Assembly: GCF_003352915.1 (NCBI RefSeq)
Contig: NZ_CP022314.1
Location: 3,508,020-3,572,019, forward strand
Source of the DNA: Arthrobacter sp. PM3
GTDB lineage: Bacteria > Actinomycetota > Actinomycetes > Actinomycetales > Micrococcaceae
Length of the DNA: 64,000 nt
Reading direction: 5' to 3'
Shown: one piece after another, positions 15,369 to 23,097 of the stretch
How positions within the stretch are numbered: the first letter of the stretch is position 1
Layout: each line of letters opens with the position of its first letter
Position numbers and translations under genes: made by a program
Notes under the pieces: model-generated
Seen by the model: the letters and a program-made list of their open reading frames with translations, nothing else
Databases searched by the model: none
What the model was told of the DNA's origin: nothing

Positions 15369-15398
15369 GCAGGGGGAATAGAAGCAGGGGGAATAGAA
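15369..15398 (+). repeat. 15-bp tandem duplication covering the ribosome-binding site
   Basis: GCAGGGGGAATAGAA is repeated exactly twice in tandem. Each copy contains an AGGGGGAA Shine-Dalgarno-like core; only the second is at a workable distance (about 12 bases) from the ATG at 15406. The duplication may be a recent slippage event that alters translation of the transporter. Confidence 0.6.
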
Positions 15399-15405
15399 TC
15401 CGTCC

Positions 15406-16605
15406 ATGCGTCTGGCGATCATTGGTGCGGTGTTGCTGGCGGCCGGTGCCGTGGCGGTGGCCGTGGGGGCGTTGCCCTGGGCCGATCTTGTGGCGCTCGT
15501 TGACCGGGTGGCTCCGATCCTGCTGTTCGTCCTCGCCATGACCGTCGTGACCGAGTTGGCCAGCGAGGCCGGCGTCTTCCTCTGGACGGCCCGCCGGCTC
15601 CGGCACTGGGGCCGCGGACGCAGCGTGGTGTTGTGGCTGCTCCTGGCGGTCTTCGCGACGCTGAGCACCATCTTCCTGTCCCTGGATACGACGGCGGTGC
15701 TGCTGACACCGGTGGTGGTCAGTGTCACCCGGCAGGCGGGACTGCCGGCGCTGCCGTTCGCGCTGACCACAGTGTGGCTTGCCAACACGGCCAGCCTGCT
15801 GCTGCCCATCTCCAACCTGACCAACCTCCTGGCCCAGCACAGCCTGGGCGGCATCAGCCCGGCCGGCTTCGCGGCCCTGATGTGGGCTCCGTCCCTGGCG
15901 GCCGTCGTGGTCCCGCTGGTGTTCATCGGCATCGTGTTCCGCCGGGACCTCCGCAAGCGCTACGCGCGGATCCCGGTCCGGCGGATCCGGCCGGATCAGG
16001 CCGGCGGCGCAGGTTCCGTTCCCGCGGCGACCGACCGGGTGCTGCTTGGCGCCAGCGCACTTGTCCTGGCGCTGCTCCTGCCGGCGCTCGTGTCCGGCGT
16101 TCCGGTCTGGATCCCGGCCCTGGCGGCCGCCGCCGTGCTGACGGCGGTGTTCGCCCGCCGGCGGCCGCAAGTGCTGAAGATCTCCATGATCCCGTGGTCG
16201 CTGCTGCTGTTCGCCTCAGGCCTCTTCCTGGTGATGGAAACGATCCGGCAGCTGGGTGCACCGGTGGTGCTCAGCCAGCTGGCCGGGCAGGGCCAGGGCA
16301 CCGCGGACCTGCTGCGCCTCGCCGCGACGGGCGCCGCCGGGTCCAACCTGCTGAACAACCTGCCGGCCTACCTGCTGGCCGAGCCGCTGGCCGACTCGCC
16401 GCAGCGCATGGCGGCGTTGCTGATCGGCGTCAATGCCGGCCCGCTCATCACCCCATGGGCCTCGCTGGCCACCTTGCTCTGGCACGAGCGGCTCGTGCGG
16501 ATGAGGGTCCTCATCACGTGGAAGGGCTACGCGGTCTTCGGCCTGATCGTCGCACCCCTGACGGTTCTGGCCGCCGTGTTGGCCCTGGCGGCAGCCCGGC
16601 CCTGA
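15406..16605 (+). CDS. ArsB/NhaD-superfamily (SLC13-like) anion permease
   Basis: This 399-residue protein has about ten hydrophobic helices. It shows two pseudo-repeats ending in the signature re-entrant loops: PISNLTNLLAQ near residue 140 and GAAGSNLLNNLPAYLLAEPL near 310-330. The NNLPA motif is characteristic of ArsB and NhaD transporters. It may export arsenite, move a dicarboxylate or exchange ions; no ars genes are nearby, so arsenic resistance is not supported by context. It is monocistronic with a duplicated ribosome site. Confidence 0.85.
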   Translation: MRLAIIGAVLLAAGAVAVAVGALPWADLVALVDRVAPILLFVLAMTVVTELASEAGVFLWTARRLRHWGRGRSVVLWLLLAVFATLSTIFLSLDTTAVLLTPVVVSVTRQAGLPALPFALTTVWLANTASLLLPISNLTNLLAQHSLGGISPAGFAALMWAPSLAAVVVPLVFIGIVFRRDLRKRYARIPVRRIRPDQAGGAGSVPAATDRVLLGASALVLALLLPALVSGVPVWIPALAAAAVLTAVFARRRPQVLKISMIPWSLLLFASGLFLVMETIRQLGAPVVLSQLAGQGQGTADLLRLAATGAAGSNLLNNLPAYLLAEPLADSPQRMAALLIGVNAGPLITPWASLATLLWHERLVRMRVLITWKGYAVFGLIVAPLTVLAAVLALAAARP

Positions 16606-16722
16606 ACCGGCCCGCGCCGTTCTTTGGGGACTCCGCCCTTTCTGAATCTGCGCAGACCGGCGAGAATGGAGTGCGGCCGGCACGGAATCCTTGCCCGCCG
16701 CAACCGCGACGGAGGGGCCCTC

Positions 16723-17316
16723 ATGATCAGCCTGCAGGACATCGACAACATCGTCCTCAACGGAGGCATCGTGGTGGACGCGGCCGGGGAGAAAATCGGC
16801 TCCGTGGAGCAGATTTTCACGAGCGGCGACTCAGGCGATCCGGCCTTTGTCACCGTGCGGACCGGGCTGTTCGGGATGTCCGAGACCTTCGCGCCGCTGT
16901 CCGGGGCCAGCCTCGAGGACTCCGTCATCAAGGTTGCGTTCGACAAGGACACGATCAGGAACGGACCGCGCATCGACAGCGACCGCGGCGCGATCACGGA
17001 GGCCCAGGAACAGGAACTCTACCGCTACTACGGGCTGCCGGCCGGCACCGGTGCCAGCCCCGCCGACACCACCGCCGCTGACGCGGTGACCACGGCGCCG
17101 CACCCGCCGCCGCCAGGTCCGCCGCCTCCGCCGCCGCATGGCGGGCCGGGCCACCCGCCGCCTCCGCCGCCGCATGGCGGGCCGGGCCACCCCCCGCCGC
17201 CTCCGCCGCCGCATGGCGGGCCGGGCCACCCCCCGCCGCCTCCGCCGCCGCATGGCGGGCCGGGCCACCCCCCGCCGCCTCCGCCTCATCTGCACCGACA
17301 CGTGCCCCCGCGCTGA
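16723..17316 (+). CDS. PRC-barrel protein with proline-rich tandem-repeat tail
   Basis: This 197-residue protein has a PRC-barrel domain at residues 1-85 (NIVLNGGIVVDAAGEKIGSVEQIFTS, then a second strand set ending IKVAFDKDTI), a short helix with QEQELYRYYGL, and a C-terminal tail of four HGGPGHPPPPPP units. PRC barrels bind other proteins or surfaces, and the actinobacterial form with ELYRYYG is common and of unknown role. GGAGGGG lies 9 bases before the ATG, which fixes the start. The tail has no charged residues until the final HRHVPPR and is likely extended and sticky. Confidence 0.85.
   Translation: MISLQDIDNIVLNGGIVVDAAGEKIGSVEQIFTSGDSGDPAFVTVRTGLFGMSETFAPLSGASLEDSVIKVAFDKDTIRNGPRIDSDRGAITEAQEQELYRYYGLPAGTGASPADTTAADAVTTAPHPPPPGPPPPPPHGGPGHPPPPPPHGGPGHPPPPPPPHGGPGHPPPPPPPHGGPGHPPPPPPHLHRHVPPR
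17128..17290 (+). repeat. Coding tandem repeat (36/39/39-bp units)
   Basis: Four near-identical units encode H-G-G-P-G-H-P(6-7). The core CATGGCGGGCCGGGCCACC begins at 17137, 17173, 17212 and 17251, so spacings are 36, 39 and 39 bp. The extra codon adds one proline. Near identity at synonymous positions indicates recent expansion by slippage or unequal recombination. Confidence 0.9.
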
Positions 17317-17511
17317 AACCTCACCTGCCGGGAATGATCCGGCGGGGACGCCGGACGGCTAACTTGGCATTGACATCGCACTGCGCTGGGTCCCGCGGCA
17401 TGCACTCCCGCAGCACCACAAAGCCGTGTGCGCCCGTCCCGTCGACGCCAGAGGAGGCGACATGTCCGGTGAAGCAGCCCCGGATGCTGCGGGCCAAGGG
17501 AGGGGCCGGCC

Positions 17512-19119
17512 ATGAGCGCGTCCGACGACGCCGGGACCGTTCCCCTGCCCGTTCCCGTGCAGTTCAACCAGAGGCTCGCATTGCTGCTGGCGATGGCGAT
17601 GTTCGTGCTCGTTGTCGACACGTCGATCATGAACGTTTCGATCTCCGCCGTGGTCAGGGACATCAACAGCACGGTCAGTGACCTGCAGGCCACCATCGCC
17701 CTGGAAGCGCTTGTGTCGGCGGCCTTCATCCTGATCGGCGGCAAGGTGGGAGACCTGATCGGCCGCAAGCGCGCCTATGTCCTGGGCCTGTGCGGCTACG
17801 CCGTGGGCGCTGTGGCGATGACCCTGGCCCAGAGCATCGTCCCGATCCTCATTTTCTGGGCTCTGGTCGGCGGCCTCGGCGCGTCGCTCCTGCTGCCGGC
17901 CATGCAGTCGCTCATCCATGGAAATTTCGACGGCGAGGCCCGCAAACGGGTCTATGCCTTCGTCGGGGCCTCGGCGGCGATCGCCGCCGCCGTCGGGCCG
18001 CTGCTCGGCGGTTTCATCACGACGTTCCTGTCCTGGCGCATCGCCTTCCTGCTCGAGGCGATCATCATCGCCGTCGTGCTGTCCGGTATCGGGCTCGTCA
18101 AAGACGTTCCGTACACGGGACCGCGGGAGTTCGACGTCGTCGGCTCCGTCCTTTCCGTCGTGGGCATGGGCGGCATTGTCCTCGGCATCCTGCTCTGGCA
18201 GGAGGGCGCCGAATCCGTGGCGGCAGTCCTGGCCATAGGCGCGGCCGGACTGGCCGGTTTGTTCTATTGGCTCCGGCGGCGGGAGCGGCTCACCAAGCCG
18301 ATGCTGCTGGACCCGGGGCTGTTCCGGTCGGAGGGCTTCCGGTTCGGCGCGACGCAGCAGATGCTTCAGCAGGTCGCCCTCGGCGGCACCATGATCGTGC
18401 TGCCGATCTACCTCCAGATGGTGCTCGAATACAACGCGATGCAGGCGGGGTTGTCCATCGCCCCGCTCTCGCTGAGCATGTTCGGGATCGCGCTGCTCGC
18501 CGGGAAGAGGGCCGGCAAGCGGCGCCCGGCAGCCATCATCCGGTGGGGCTTCCTCCTTCTGCTCGCCGGATTGCTCGCGATCCTGCCGGTCGTGCCGCGC
18601 GCCGACTCCGGCTGGTGGCTCCTGATCCCGCTGATCATCGCCGGCTGCGGTCTTGGCCTGCTGGTGTCGCAGCTGAACAACTACACCTTGTCCCCGATCT
18701 CCGACGAACGCGTCAGCGAGGCGGCGGGCGTGAACTCGGCCGCCGGCTCGTTTGGCTTGTCGTTCGGCCTCGCCTTTGCCGGTGCCATCATGCTGGCCTC
18801 ACTCTCGCTCGTCTTCACCGCCATGGCGACGTCGAGCACGGTCCTCCCGCCCGCCGAGCAGCAGCAGGTCGCCCAGGTCCTGGAGGAGGACGCGCAGGTG
18901 CTCAGCAACACCCAGCTCGCCTCGCTGCTGGCAGGGCAGCCGGCCGAGATCCAGAACGAGATCATCCGGATCAATACCGAGGCACGGCCCATCGCGCTGC
19001 AGATCGGGCTCTTCGTTCCGATCCTCGCCAGCCTCGCGGGGCTCCTCATGTCGCTGCGGATGATGCGCATTCCCGATCCCAAGCCGGCCGGCAGCGGCGA
19101 GGGCGCGTTCCTGGACTGA
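17512..19119 (+). CDS. MFS multidrug exporter, DHA2 (EmrB/QacA) family
   Basis: This 535-residue protein has fourteen predicted helices. Motif C-like and A-like elements are visible: VVDTSIMNVSISAVVRDI near residue 40, GGKVGDLIGRKRAYVLG near 85 and GPLLGGFITTFLSWRIAFLL near 160. A periplasmic loop between the last two helices (about 430-490) is polar and Gln/Glu-rich. DHA2 proteins export drugs or metabolites using the proton gradient. The 195 bases upstream hold no gene. No regulator adjoins it. Confidence 0.92.
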   Translation: MSASDDAGTVPLPVPVQFNQRLALLLAMAMFVLVVDTSIMNVSISAVVRDINSTVSDLQATIALEALVSAAFILIGGKVGDLIGRKRAYVLGLCGYAVGAVAMTLAQSIVPILIFWALVGGLGASLLLPAMQSLIHGNFDGEARKRVYAFVGASAAIAAAVGPLLGGFITTFLSWRIAFLLEAIIIAVVLSGIGLVKDVPYTGPREFDVVGSVLSVVGMGGIVLGILLWQEGAESVAAVLAIGAAGLAGLFYWLRRRERLTKPMLLDPGLFRSEGFRFGATQQMLQQVALGGTMIVLPIYLQMVLEYNAMQAGLSIAPLSLSMFGIALLAGKRAGKRRPAAIIRWGFLLLLAGLLAILPVVPRADSGWWLLIPLIIAGCGLGLLVSQLNNYTLSPISDERVSEAAGVNSAAGSFGLSFGLAFAGAIMLASLSLVFTAMATSSTVLPPAEQQQVAQVLEEDAQVLSNTQLASLLAGQPAEIQNEIIRINTEARPIALQIGLFVPILASLAGLLMSLRMMRIPDPKPAGSGEGAFLD

Positions 19120-19146
19120 GCGTCCGGGAAAAGCCCCGTCTTTCGG

Positions 19147-19836
19147 TCAGAGCTGCACGGCGCTGTAGCCGACCATGAGAAGCCCGATTGCCAGTGTGGC
19201 GATCGCCGCGATCCTGCGGCCGTTGCGCTGCAGCCACTCGTAGAGGGCGGTCAACGGTGCATTTGCGCGCTCCGGGGACCGCAGCCACACGGCGATGGGG
19301 ACCACCACGGCTGACTGGACCACAGTGGCGTAGGCAAGGACCAGCAGGCCCGCCTGCAGCGGGGGCAGTTCCCGGACGCTGATCAGGGCACCGGCCGTGA
19401 CCGCCAGCAGGAGTGCCTTGGGACGCAGGTTCTGGGCCAGGCCCAGGAGCAGGAATTCCCAGGGCCGGGCGGAATGAAACCTGGCCTTGATCTTTCCCAG
19501 CATGGCGCTGTCTGACTCCCGCATGTGGGCGAAGAGGTACACGGAGTAGGCAACCAGGATCACGCCTGCGGCCAGGGTGAACGAGGCGAGCACTTCGTCC
19601 TTCATCCGGGGCCGGACGGGCAGGAGCTGGAGCCCGACGGCGGACATCCCCACGATCACGGCAGATCCCGCGAGGCTGCCGACCAGGAACGGCACGGCGC
19701 CGCGGCGTGGATCGGGGGAGAGCAGGATCATGATGGTCGCGCTGGCAGGCACCGTGCTCATCGCTCCGGCGAGGGCAAAGAGAACCAGGCTGGTCAGGGT
19801 GCTCAGCACGGGACCGTCACCCGCCTCCGGCGGCAC
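19147..19836 (-). CDS. GAP-family membrane protein (second copy)
   Basis: This protein of up to 229 residues has six hydrophobic helices and the same design as the protein at 4251-4916: helix, STVPASATIMILLSPDPRRGA turn, two helices, a basic loop around residue 115-130 (KARFHSARPWEF), LGLAQNLRPKALLLAV and a C-terminal helix. The GTG at 19836 gives 229 residues; a GTG at 19809 (VLSTLTS) gives 220 and starts directly at the first helix, so the true start is open. It follows the AI-2E-type transporter gene after 12 bp and is probably in its operon. Substrate unknown. Confidence 0.75.
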   Translation of the reverse strand: MPPEAGDGPVLSTLTSLVLFALAGAMSTVPASATIMILLSPDPRRGAVPFLVGSLAGSAVIVGMSAVGLQLLPVRPRMKDEVLASFTLAAGVILVAYSVYLFAHMRESDSAMLGKIKARFHSARPWEFLLLGLAQNLRPKALLLAVTAGALISVRELPPLQAGLLVLAYATVVQSAVVVPIAVWLRSPERANAPLTALYEWLQRNGRRIAAIATLAIGLLMVGYSAVQL

Positions 19837-19848
19837 CCGGCGGCCACG

Positions 19849-21003
19849 TCATGCCTTGGGGGCACTGCCGGCGTCCGGGCGGCCTGTCCGCGGCCGGCCA
19901 CGGCGTGCGCGGATCGCGTCGTCTTCTTCCTTGAGGAGCACTTGCAGGTCCGTCCGGTCGCCAGTCAACGGCCTCCACCATGAGATGGAAGGGTCGGCAT
20001 CCAGCAGGATCGTGCGCACAAACAGCGTCAGCGGAACCGCCAGGACGGCGCCGATGGGTCCGAGGAGCACCGCCCAGAACAGGACGGAGGCGAAGGTCAG
20101 GGTTTCGCTGAGGGATACGGCGTTGCCCACGTATTTGGGCTGGATGATGGACTGGATGACGCTGTTGATCCCGCCGTAGATCACGATGATGGCGACGACG
20201 GTCGGCCAGCCGCCGGTGAGGAACCCGAAGAACAGCGGCGGAACGATCGCAATGAAGTAGCCAATGTTGGGGATGAAGCTGCAGATGAAGGACAGCAGCC
20301 CCCAGAGCAGCGCGCCCGGGACGTGCAGGATGACCAGCACCAGCCAGTTGAACAGGCCCTGGGCGATTCCGAGGACCGTGGTGGCGACCATGTAGCGCCG
20401 GACGCCGTTGCCGAAGCCGTTGAAGGCCGTGACCAGGGCCGGCCGGTGGTAGTTCAGATGGGTCAGGAGCGCCGGCACCCGCGAGCCGTCGACCGCCATG
20501 AGGATGAGCATTGTCAGGATGATCACGAGGCCGGTCACCATGCTCGTGATGTTCCCCAGAATGCCCGCGAGGAAACTCAGGATACGGCCCGGCGTAAACC
20601 CGGTCAGGACTTCCTGCACCTGCTCCGGGCCGAATCCCACCGATTCCAGCATGGCGGAGAGGTTGGCGCCGAGCTGGGCGATCTCGGGCGCGTATTGCGG
20701 CAGCAACGCGGAGAACTGCGCGATTGCGGCAACCAGGACTGCCGCGAAGGCGGTCAACAGTCCAAAGACGGCCGCGATGGTGGTCCCGGTCGCTATGCCC
20801 CGGGAAATTCCCCTCGCCTGCATCCAGCGGCGGATGGGATGAACGCAGAGCGTGAGCACGAAGGCCAGGAAGACCGGGGTGACGATGCCCCGTGCCGCGG
20901 AAACGCCGAAAGCTGCCACGGTGGCGCCGGCCAGGGCGAGCAGGATGGTTACCGTACGGGGGAGGACCGGGCGTGGATGGGATTCCGATGATTCCGGCTC
21001 CAT
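19849..21003 (-). CDS. AI-2E-family transporter-like permease
   Basis: This 384-residue protein is of the UPF0118/AI-2E type: two N-terminal helices (residues about 20-65), a long amphipathic extracytoplasmic segment (about 95-150), then five to six helices with the family signature IPNIGYFIAIVPPLFFGFLTGGW and the later VGNAVSLSETLTFASVLFWAVLLGPIGAVLAVPLT. Family members have been linked to autoinducer-2 export, Na+/H+ exchange and osmostress. AAGGAGG stands 6 bases before the ATG, which fixes the start. The polar tail (about 350-384) is Arg/Gly-rich. Confidence 0.9.
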   Translation of the reverse strand: MEPESSESHPRPVLPRTVTILLALAGATVAAFGVSAARGIVTPVFLAFVLTLCVHPIRRWMQARGISRGIATGTTIAAVFGLLTAFAAVLVAAIAQFSALLPQYAPEIAQLGANLSAMLESVGFGPEQVQEVLTGFTPGRILSFLAGILGNITSMVTGLVIILTMLILMAVDGSRVPALLTHLNYHRPALVTAFNGFGNGVRRYMVATTVLGIAQGLFNWLVLVILHVPGALLWGLLSFICSFIPNIGYFIAIVPPLFFGFLTGGWPTVVAIIVIYGGINSVIQSIIQPKYVGNAVSLSETLTFASVLFWAVLLGPIGAVLAVPLTLFVRTILLDADPSISWWRPLTGDRTDLQVLLKEEDDAIRARRGRPRTGRPDAGSAPKA

Positions 21004-21086
21004 TGAGCCCTCCTTGACTCTGAGTGTCCCTATCTTAGGGGCGAGGGGGTGTGAAGAGTAGTGCCGGGATCCCCTGTCGGCCTGAG

Positions 21087-21473
21087 TCAAACAACGGCTT
21101 TGCCCTTGATCTGTTCAAACTCCGCCGCGCTGATCGTCCCGGCGTCCAGGAGCGCCTTCGCCTTGGCGATTTCGTCACTGGGGCTCGCCGCGGCGACCTG
21201 GCGGATATACGCATCCGCCGCTTCCTGGTCCCTGCGGGCGTGCGCCATGGAGCGCTCCGTCATTCCCTTACCCCGGGCAACCATGTAGACCAGCAGCGAA
21301 AGGAACGGCACGAAGGCCAGGAAGACGATCCACACCGCCTTCCACCAGCCACTGAGCTTGTGGTCGCGGAACAGGTCAGTGATCACCATGAACAACGCGT
21401 ACAGGAAGGCGAAAATCGCGTAGACGCAGAACAACCACCAGAAAATACTCCAGAAGTTCTCGAAGAAATCCAT
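21087..21473 (-). CDS. Small membrane protein with PLDc_N-like helices and SHOCT domain
   Basis: This 128-residue protein has two N-terminal helices (about 5-32 and 43-65) with an intervening WWKAVWIVFLAFVPFLSLLVYM segment like phospholipase-D-nuclease N-terminal (PLDc_N) membrane regions, and a C-terminal SHOCT motif (DEIAKAKALLDAGTISAAEFEQIKGKAV). SHOCT is an oligomerisation-type motif common in actinobacterial stress proteins. Function unknown. It lies 53 bp downstream of the lipoprotein gene on the same strand and may be co-transcribed with it. Confidence 0.82.
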   Translation of the reverse strand: MDFFENFWSIFWWLFCVYAIFAFLYALFMVITDLFRDHKLSGWWKAVWIVFLAFVPFLSLLVYMVARGKGMTERSMAHARRDQEAADAYIRQVAAASPSDEIAKAKALLDAGTISAAEFEQIKGKAVV

Positions 21474-21526
21474 TTGGCTTCCCTGCTTTCAACTCATGCG
21501 GCGCCGGTTGGGAATGCAGCCGCGGC

Positions 21527-21964
21527 TTAGCACTTAATCTCGGTCGTGAGGTCGCTGACGGCTTTTTGCACGTTCGCGGCTTCATCCCGCAGCGAGTTGA
21601 CCGCCTGGGACAAGGTTGCCGAGTCGGGAACAGCGTCCACGGCGGCAGCAAATTTCTGCTGGGCTGCCTTGACGGCATCCACCCGGTCTTTGGCGACGTC
21701 GGACGCTGCGGTGACGAGGCTGTCAAAAGTACTGCGGACCTGGTCCCGGGCCGCGCGGATCTGGTCCAGGGTGGCGCCGGACTTGAGCGTGTCCTTGAAA
21801 TTGGCCAGGGCAGCGGAGTAGGCGGCGGAAGCGCTGCAAACCGCTGAGATGCTGGGCGTGGGGCTGGCACTGGGGCTGGTGCCCGTGCTGCCGCACCCGG
21901 CGAGCAGGCACAGCGCCGCGCCGAGCGCGGCCATTCGTGCGGCGACTGATCGTGGTCTCGACAT
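21527..21964 (-). CDS. Putative lipoprotein with helical domain
   Basis: This 145-residue protein has a signal peptide with lipobox LLAGC (cysteine about residue 24), a Ser/Pro/Thr linker, and then a domain of about 100 residues that is almost entirely helical and Ala/Asp-rich (coiled-coil-like heptads in SAALANFKDTLKSGATLDQI and VKAAQQKFAAAVDAV), ending in a cysteine. It should be anchored on the outer face of the membrane. GAGAGGAG lies about 6 bases before the chosen ATG. No family recognised. Confidence 0.75.
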   Translation of the reverse strand: MSRPRSVAARMAALGAALCLLAGCGSTGTSPSASPTPSISAVCSASAAYSAALANFKDTLKSGATLDQIRAARDQVRSTFDSLVTAASDVAKDRVDAVKAAQQKFAAAVDAVPDSATLSQAVNSLRDEAANVQKAVSDLTTEIKC

Positions 21965-22256
21965 CCGAGGCTCCTCTCTGGCAGACCTTGCGGTCCCCAT
22001 GGGCTTTCGCCTGGCAGCGCAAGCGCTTGCATGTACCACCAGTGTTGGCTTCGGCCCCCAACAGGCGCCTCACCCGCCGGGGGTGATCCTTCGTTCCGCC
22101 GGGTCCCGGCTGCCGGGAGGCCGCGCCCGGGACTCACCCGGTTCGTGCCCGGACGCTGCCGGACCGCCGCAAACGTCGACGCCGAATCACCCCCGGGTGA
22201 TGATGTGCGGCCCTCCGGCCCGTGATGGACTGCTGTCCACACCAGAGGAGGATGCC

Positions 22257-23087
22257 ATGTGCCGTTGGCTTGCGTATTCGGGGTCACCTGTCAGGCTTGA
22301 TGAGCTGCTGTACAAACCGGCCAACTCGCTCGTGATGCAGAGCAAGCACGCGCGCATGGGCGTTGAAACTACCAACGGGGACGGCTTCGGTGTCGGCTGG
22401 TATGGTTCGGTGCCGAACCCCGGAGTTTTTCACAGCACGGAGCCGGCCTGGCACGACCGCAACCTCCGGGAACTGGCGGGCCAGGCCTCGGCCGGGCGCG
22501 TCTTCGCGCATATCCGTGCCTCCACCGGCTCGGCAGTGCAGCAGACAAACTGCCACCCGTTCCGTCACGGCCACTGGCTGTGGATGCACAACGGCCTCAT
22601 CAGGGACTTCCCGACCGTGAAGCGGGACCTCACCATGGCCGTGGATCCTGAGCTGTTTCCGCTTATCGAAGGGGCCACGGACTCCGAGCTGTTCTTCTTC
22701 CTGGCCCTCACGTTCGGCCTGGAGCAGGACCCGCCCTCGGCCGTCGCAGCCGCCGTCGGGCTGATCGAGGACACCGGCCGGCGCCACGGCGTCGAACACC
22801 CGATCCAGATGACTGTGGCCACCACCGACGGCAAGACCACCTGGGCGTTCCGCTACTCAAGCGAGGGCCAGTCCCGGTCGCTCTTCCACAGCACCGACAT
22901 CTCGACCCTCCGCGCCCAGTACCCGGACAACCCGATGCTGCACGGACTGTCGGACGACACACGCCTGGTGGTCTCCGAACCGCTGGGGGACCTGGTCGGG
23001 GCGTGGCGCGAAGTGCCGGAGTCAACGTGCGTCGTGGTGCACGGTGCCGGGGAAGACCTGCTGCCGTTCTCGCCCGCAGTCGCCTAG
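22257..23087 (+). CDS. Class II glutamine amidotransferase (YafJ/EgtC-like)
   Basis: This 276-residue protein begins MCRWLAYSG, so the nucleophilic cysteine is residue 2 after removal of methionine. Other glutaminase residues are in NGDGFGVGWY (about 40-50), AHIRASTG (about 85), NCHPF (about 98) and LWMHNG (about 107). It hydrolyses glutamine or a gamma-glutamyl compound; similarity to EgtC suggests gamma-glutamyl hydrolysis, but no ergothioneine genes are near. AGAGGAGGATG precedes the start. The 292 bases upstream contain no gene; the divergent lipoprotein is transcribed away from them. Confidence 0.9.
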   Translation: MCRWLAYSGSPVRLDELLYKPANSLVMQSKHARMGVETTNGDGFGVGWYGSVPNPGVFHSTEPAWHDRNLRELAGQASAGRVFAHIRASTGSAVQQTNCHPFRHGHWLWMHNGLIRDFPTVKRDLTMAVDPELFPLIEGATDSELFFFLALTFGLEQDPPSAVAAAVGLIEDTGRRHGVEHPIQMTVATTDGKTTWAFRYSSEGQSRSLFHSTDISTLRAQYPDNPMLHGLSDDTRLVVSEPLGDLVGAWREVPESTCVVVHGAGEDLLPFSPAVA

Positions 23088-23097
23088 AAAGGCGCCG

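Noticed and set aside
17128..17290. CRISPR-like regularly spaced repeats
   Set aside because: The units are contiguous, in frame and encode the proline-rich tail; there are no spacers.
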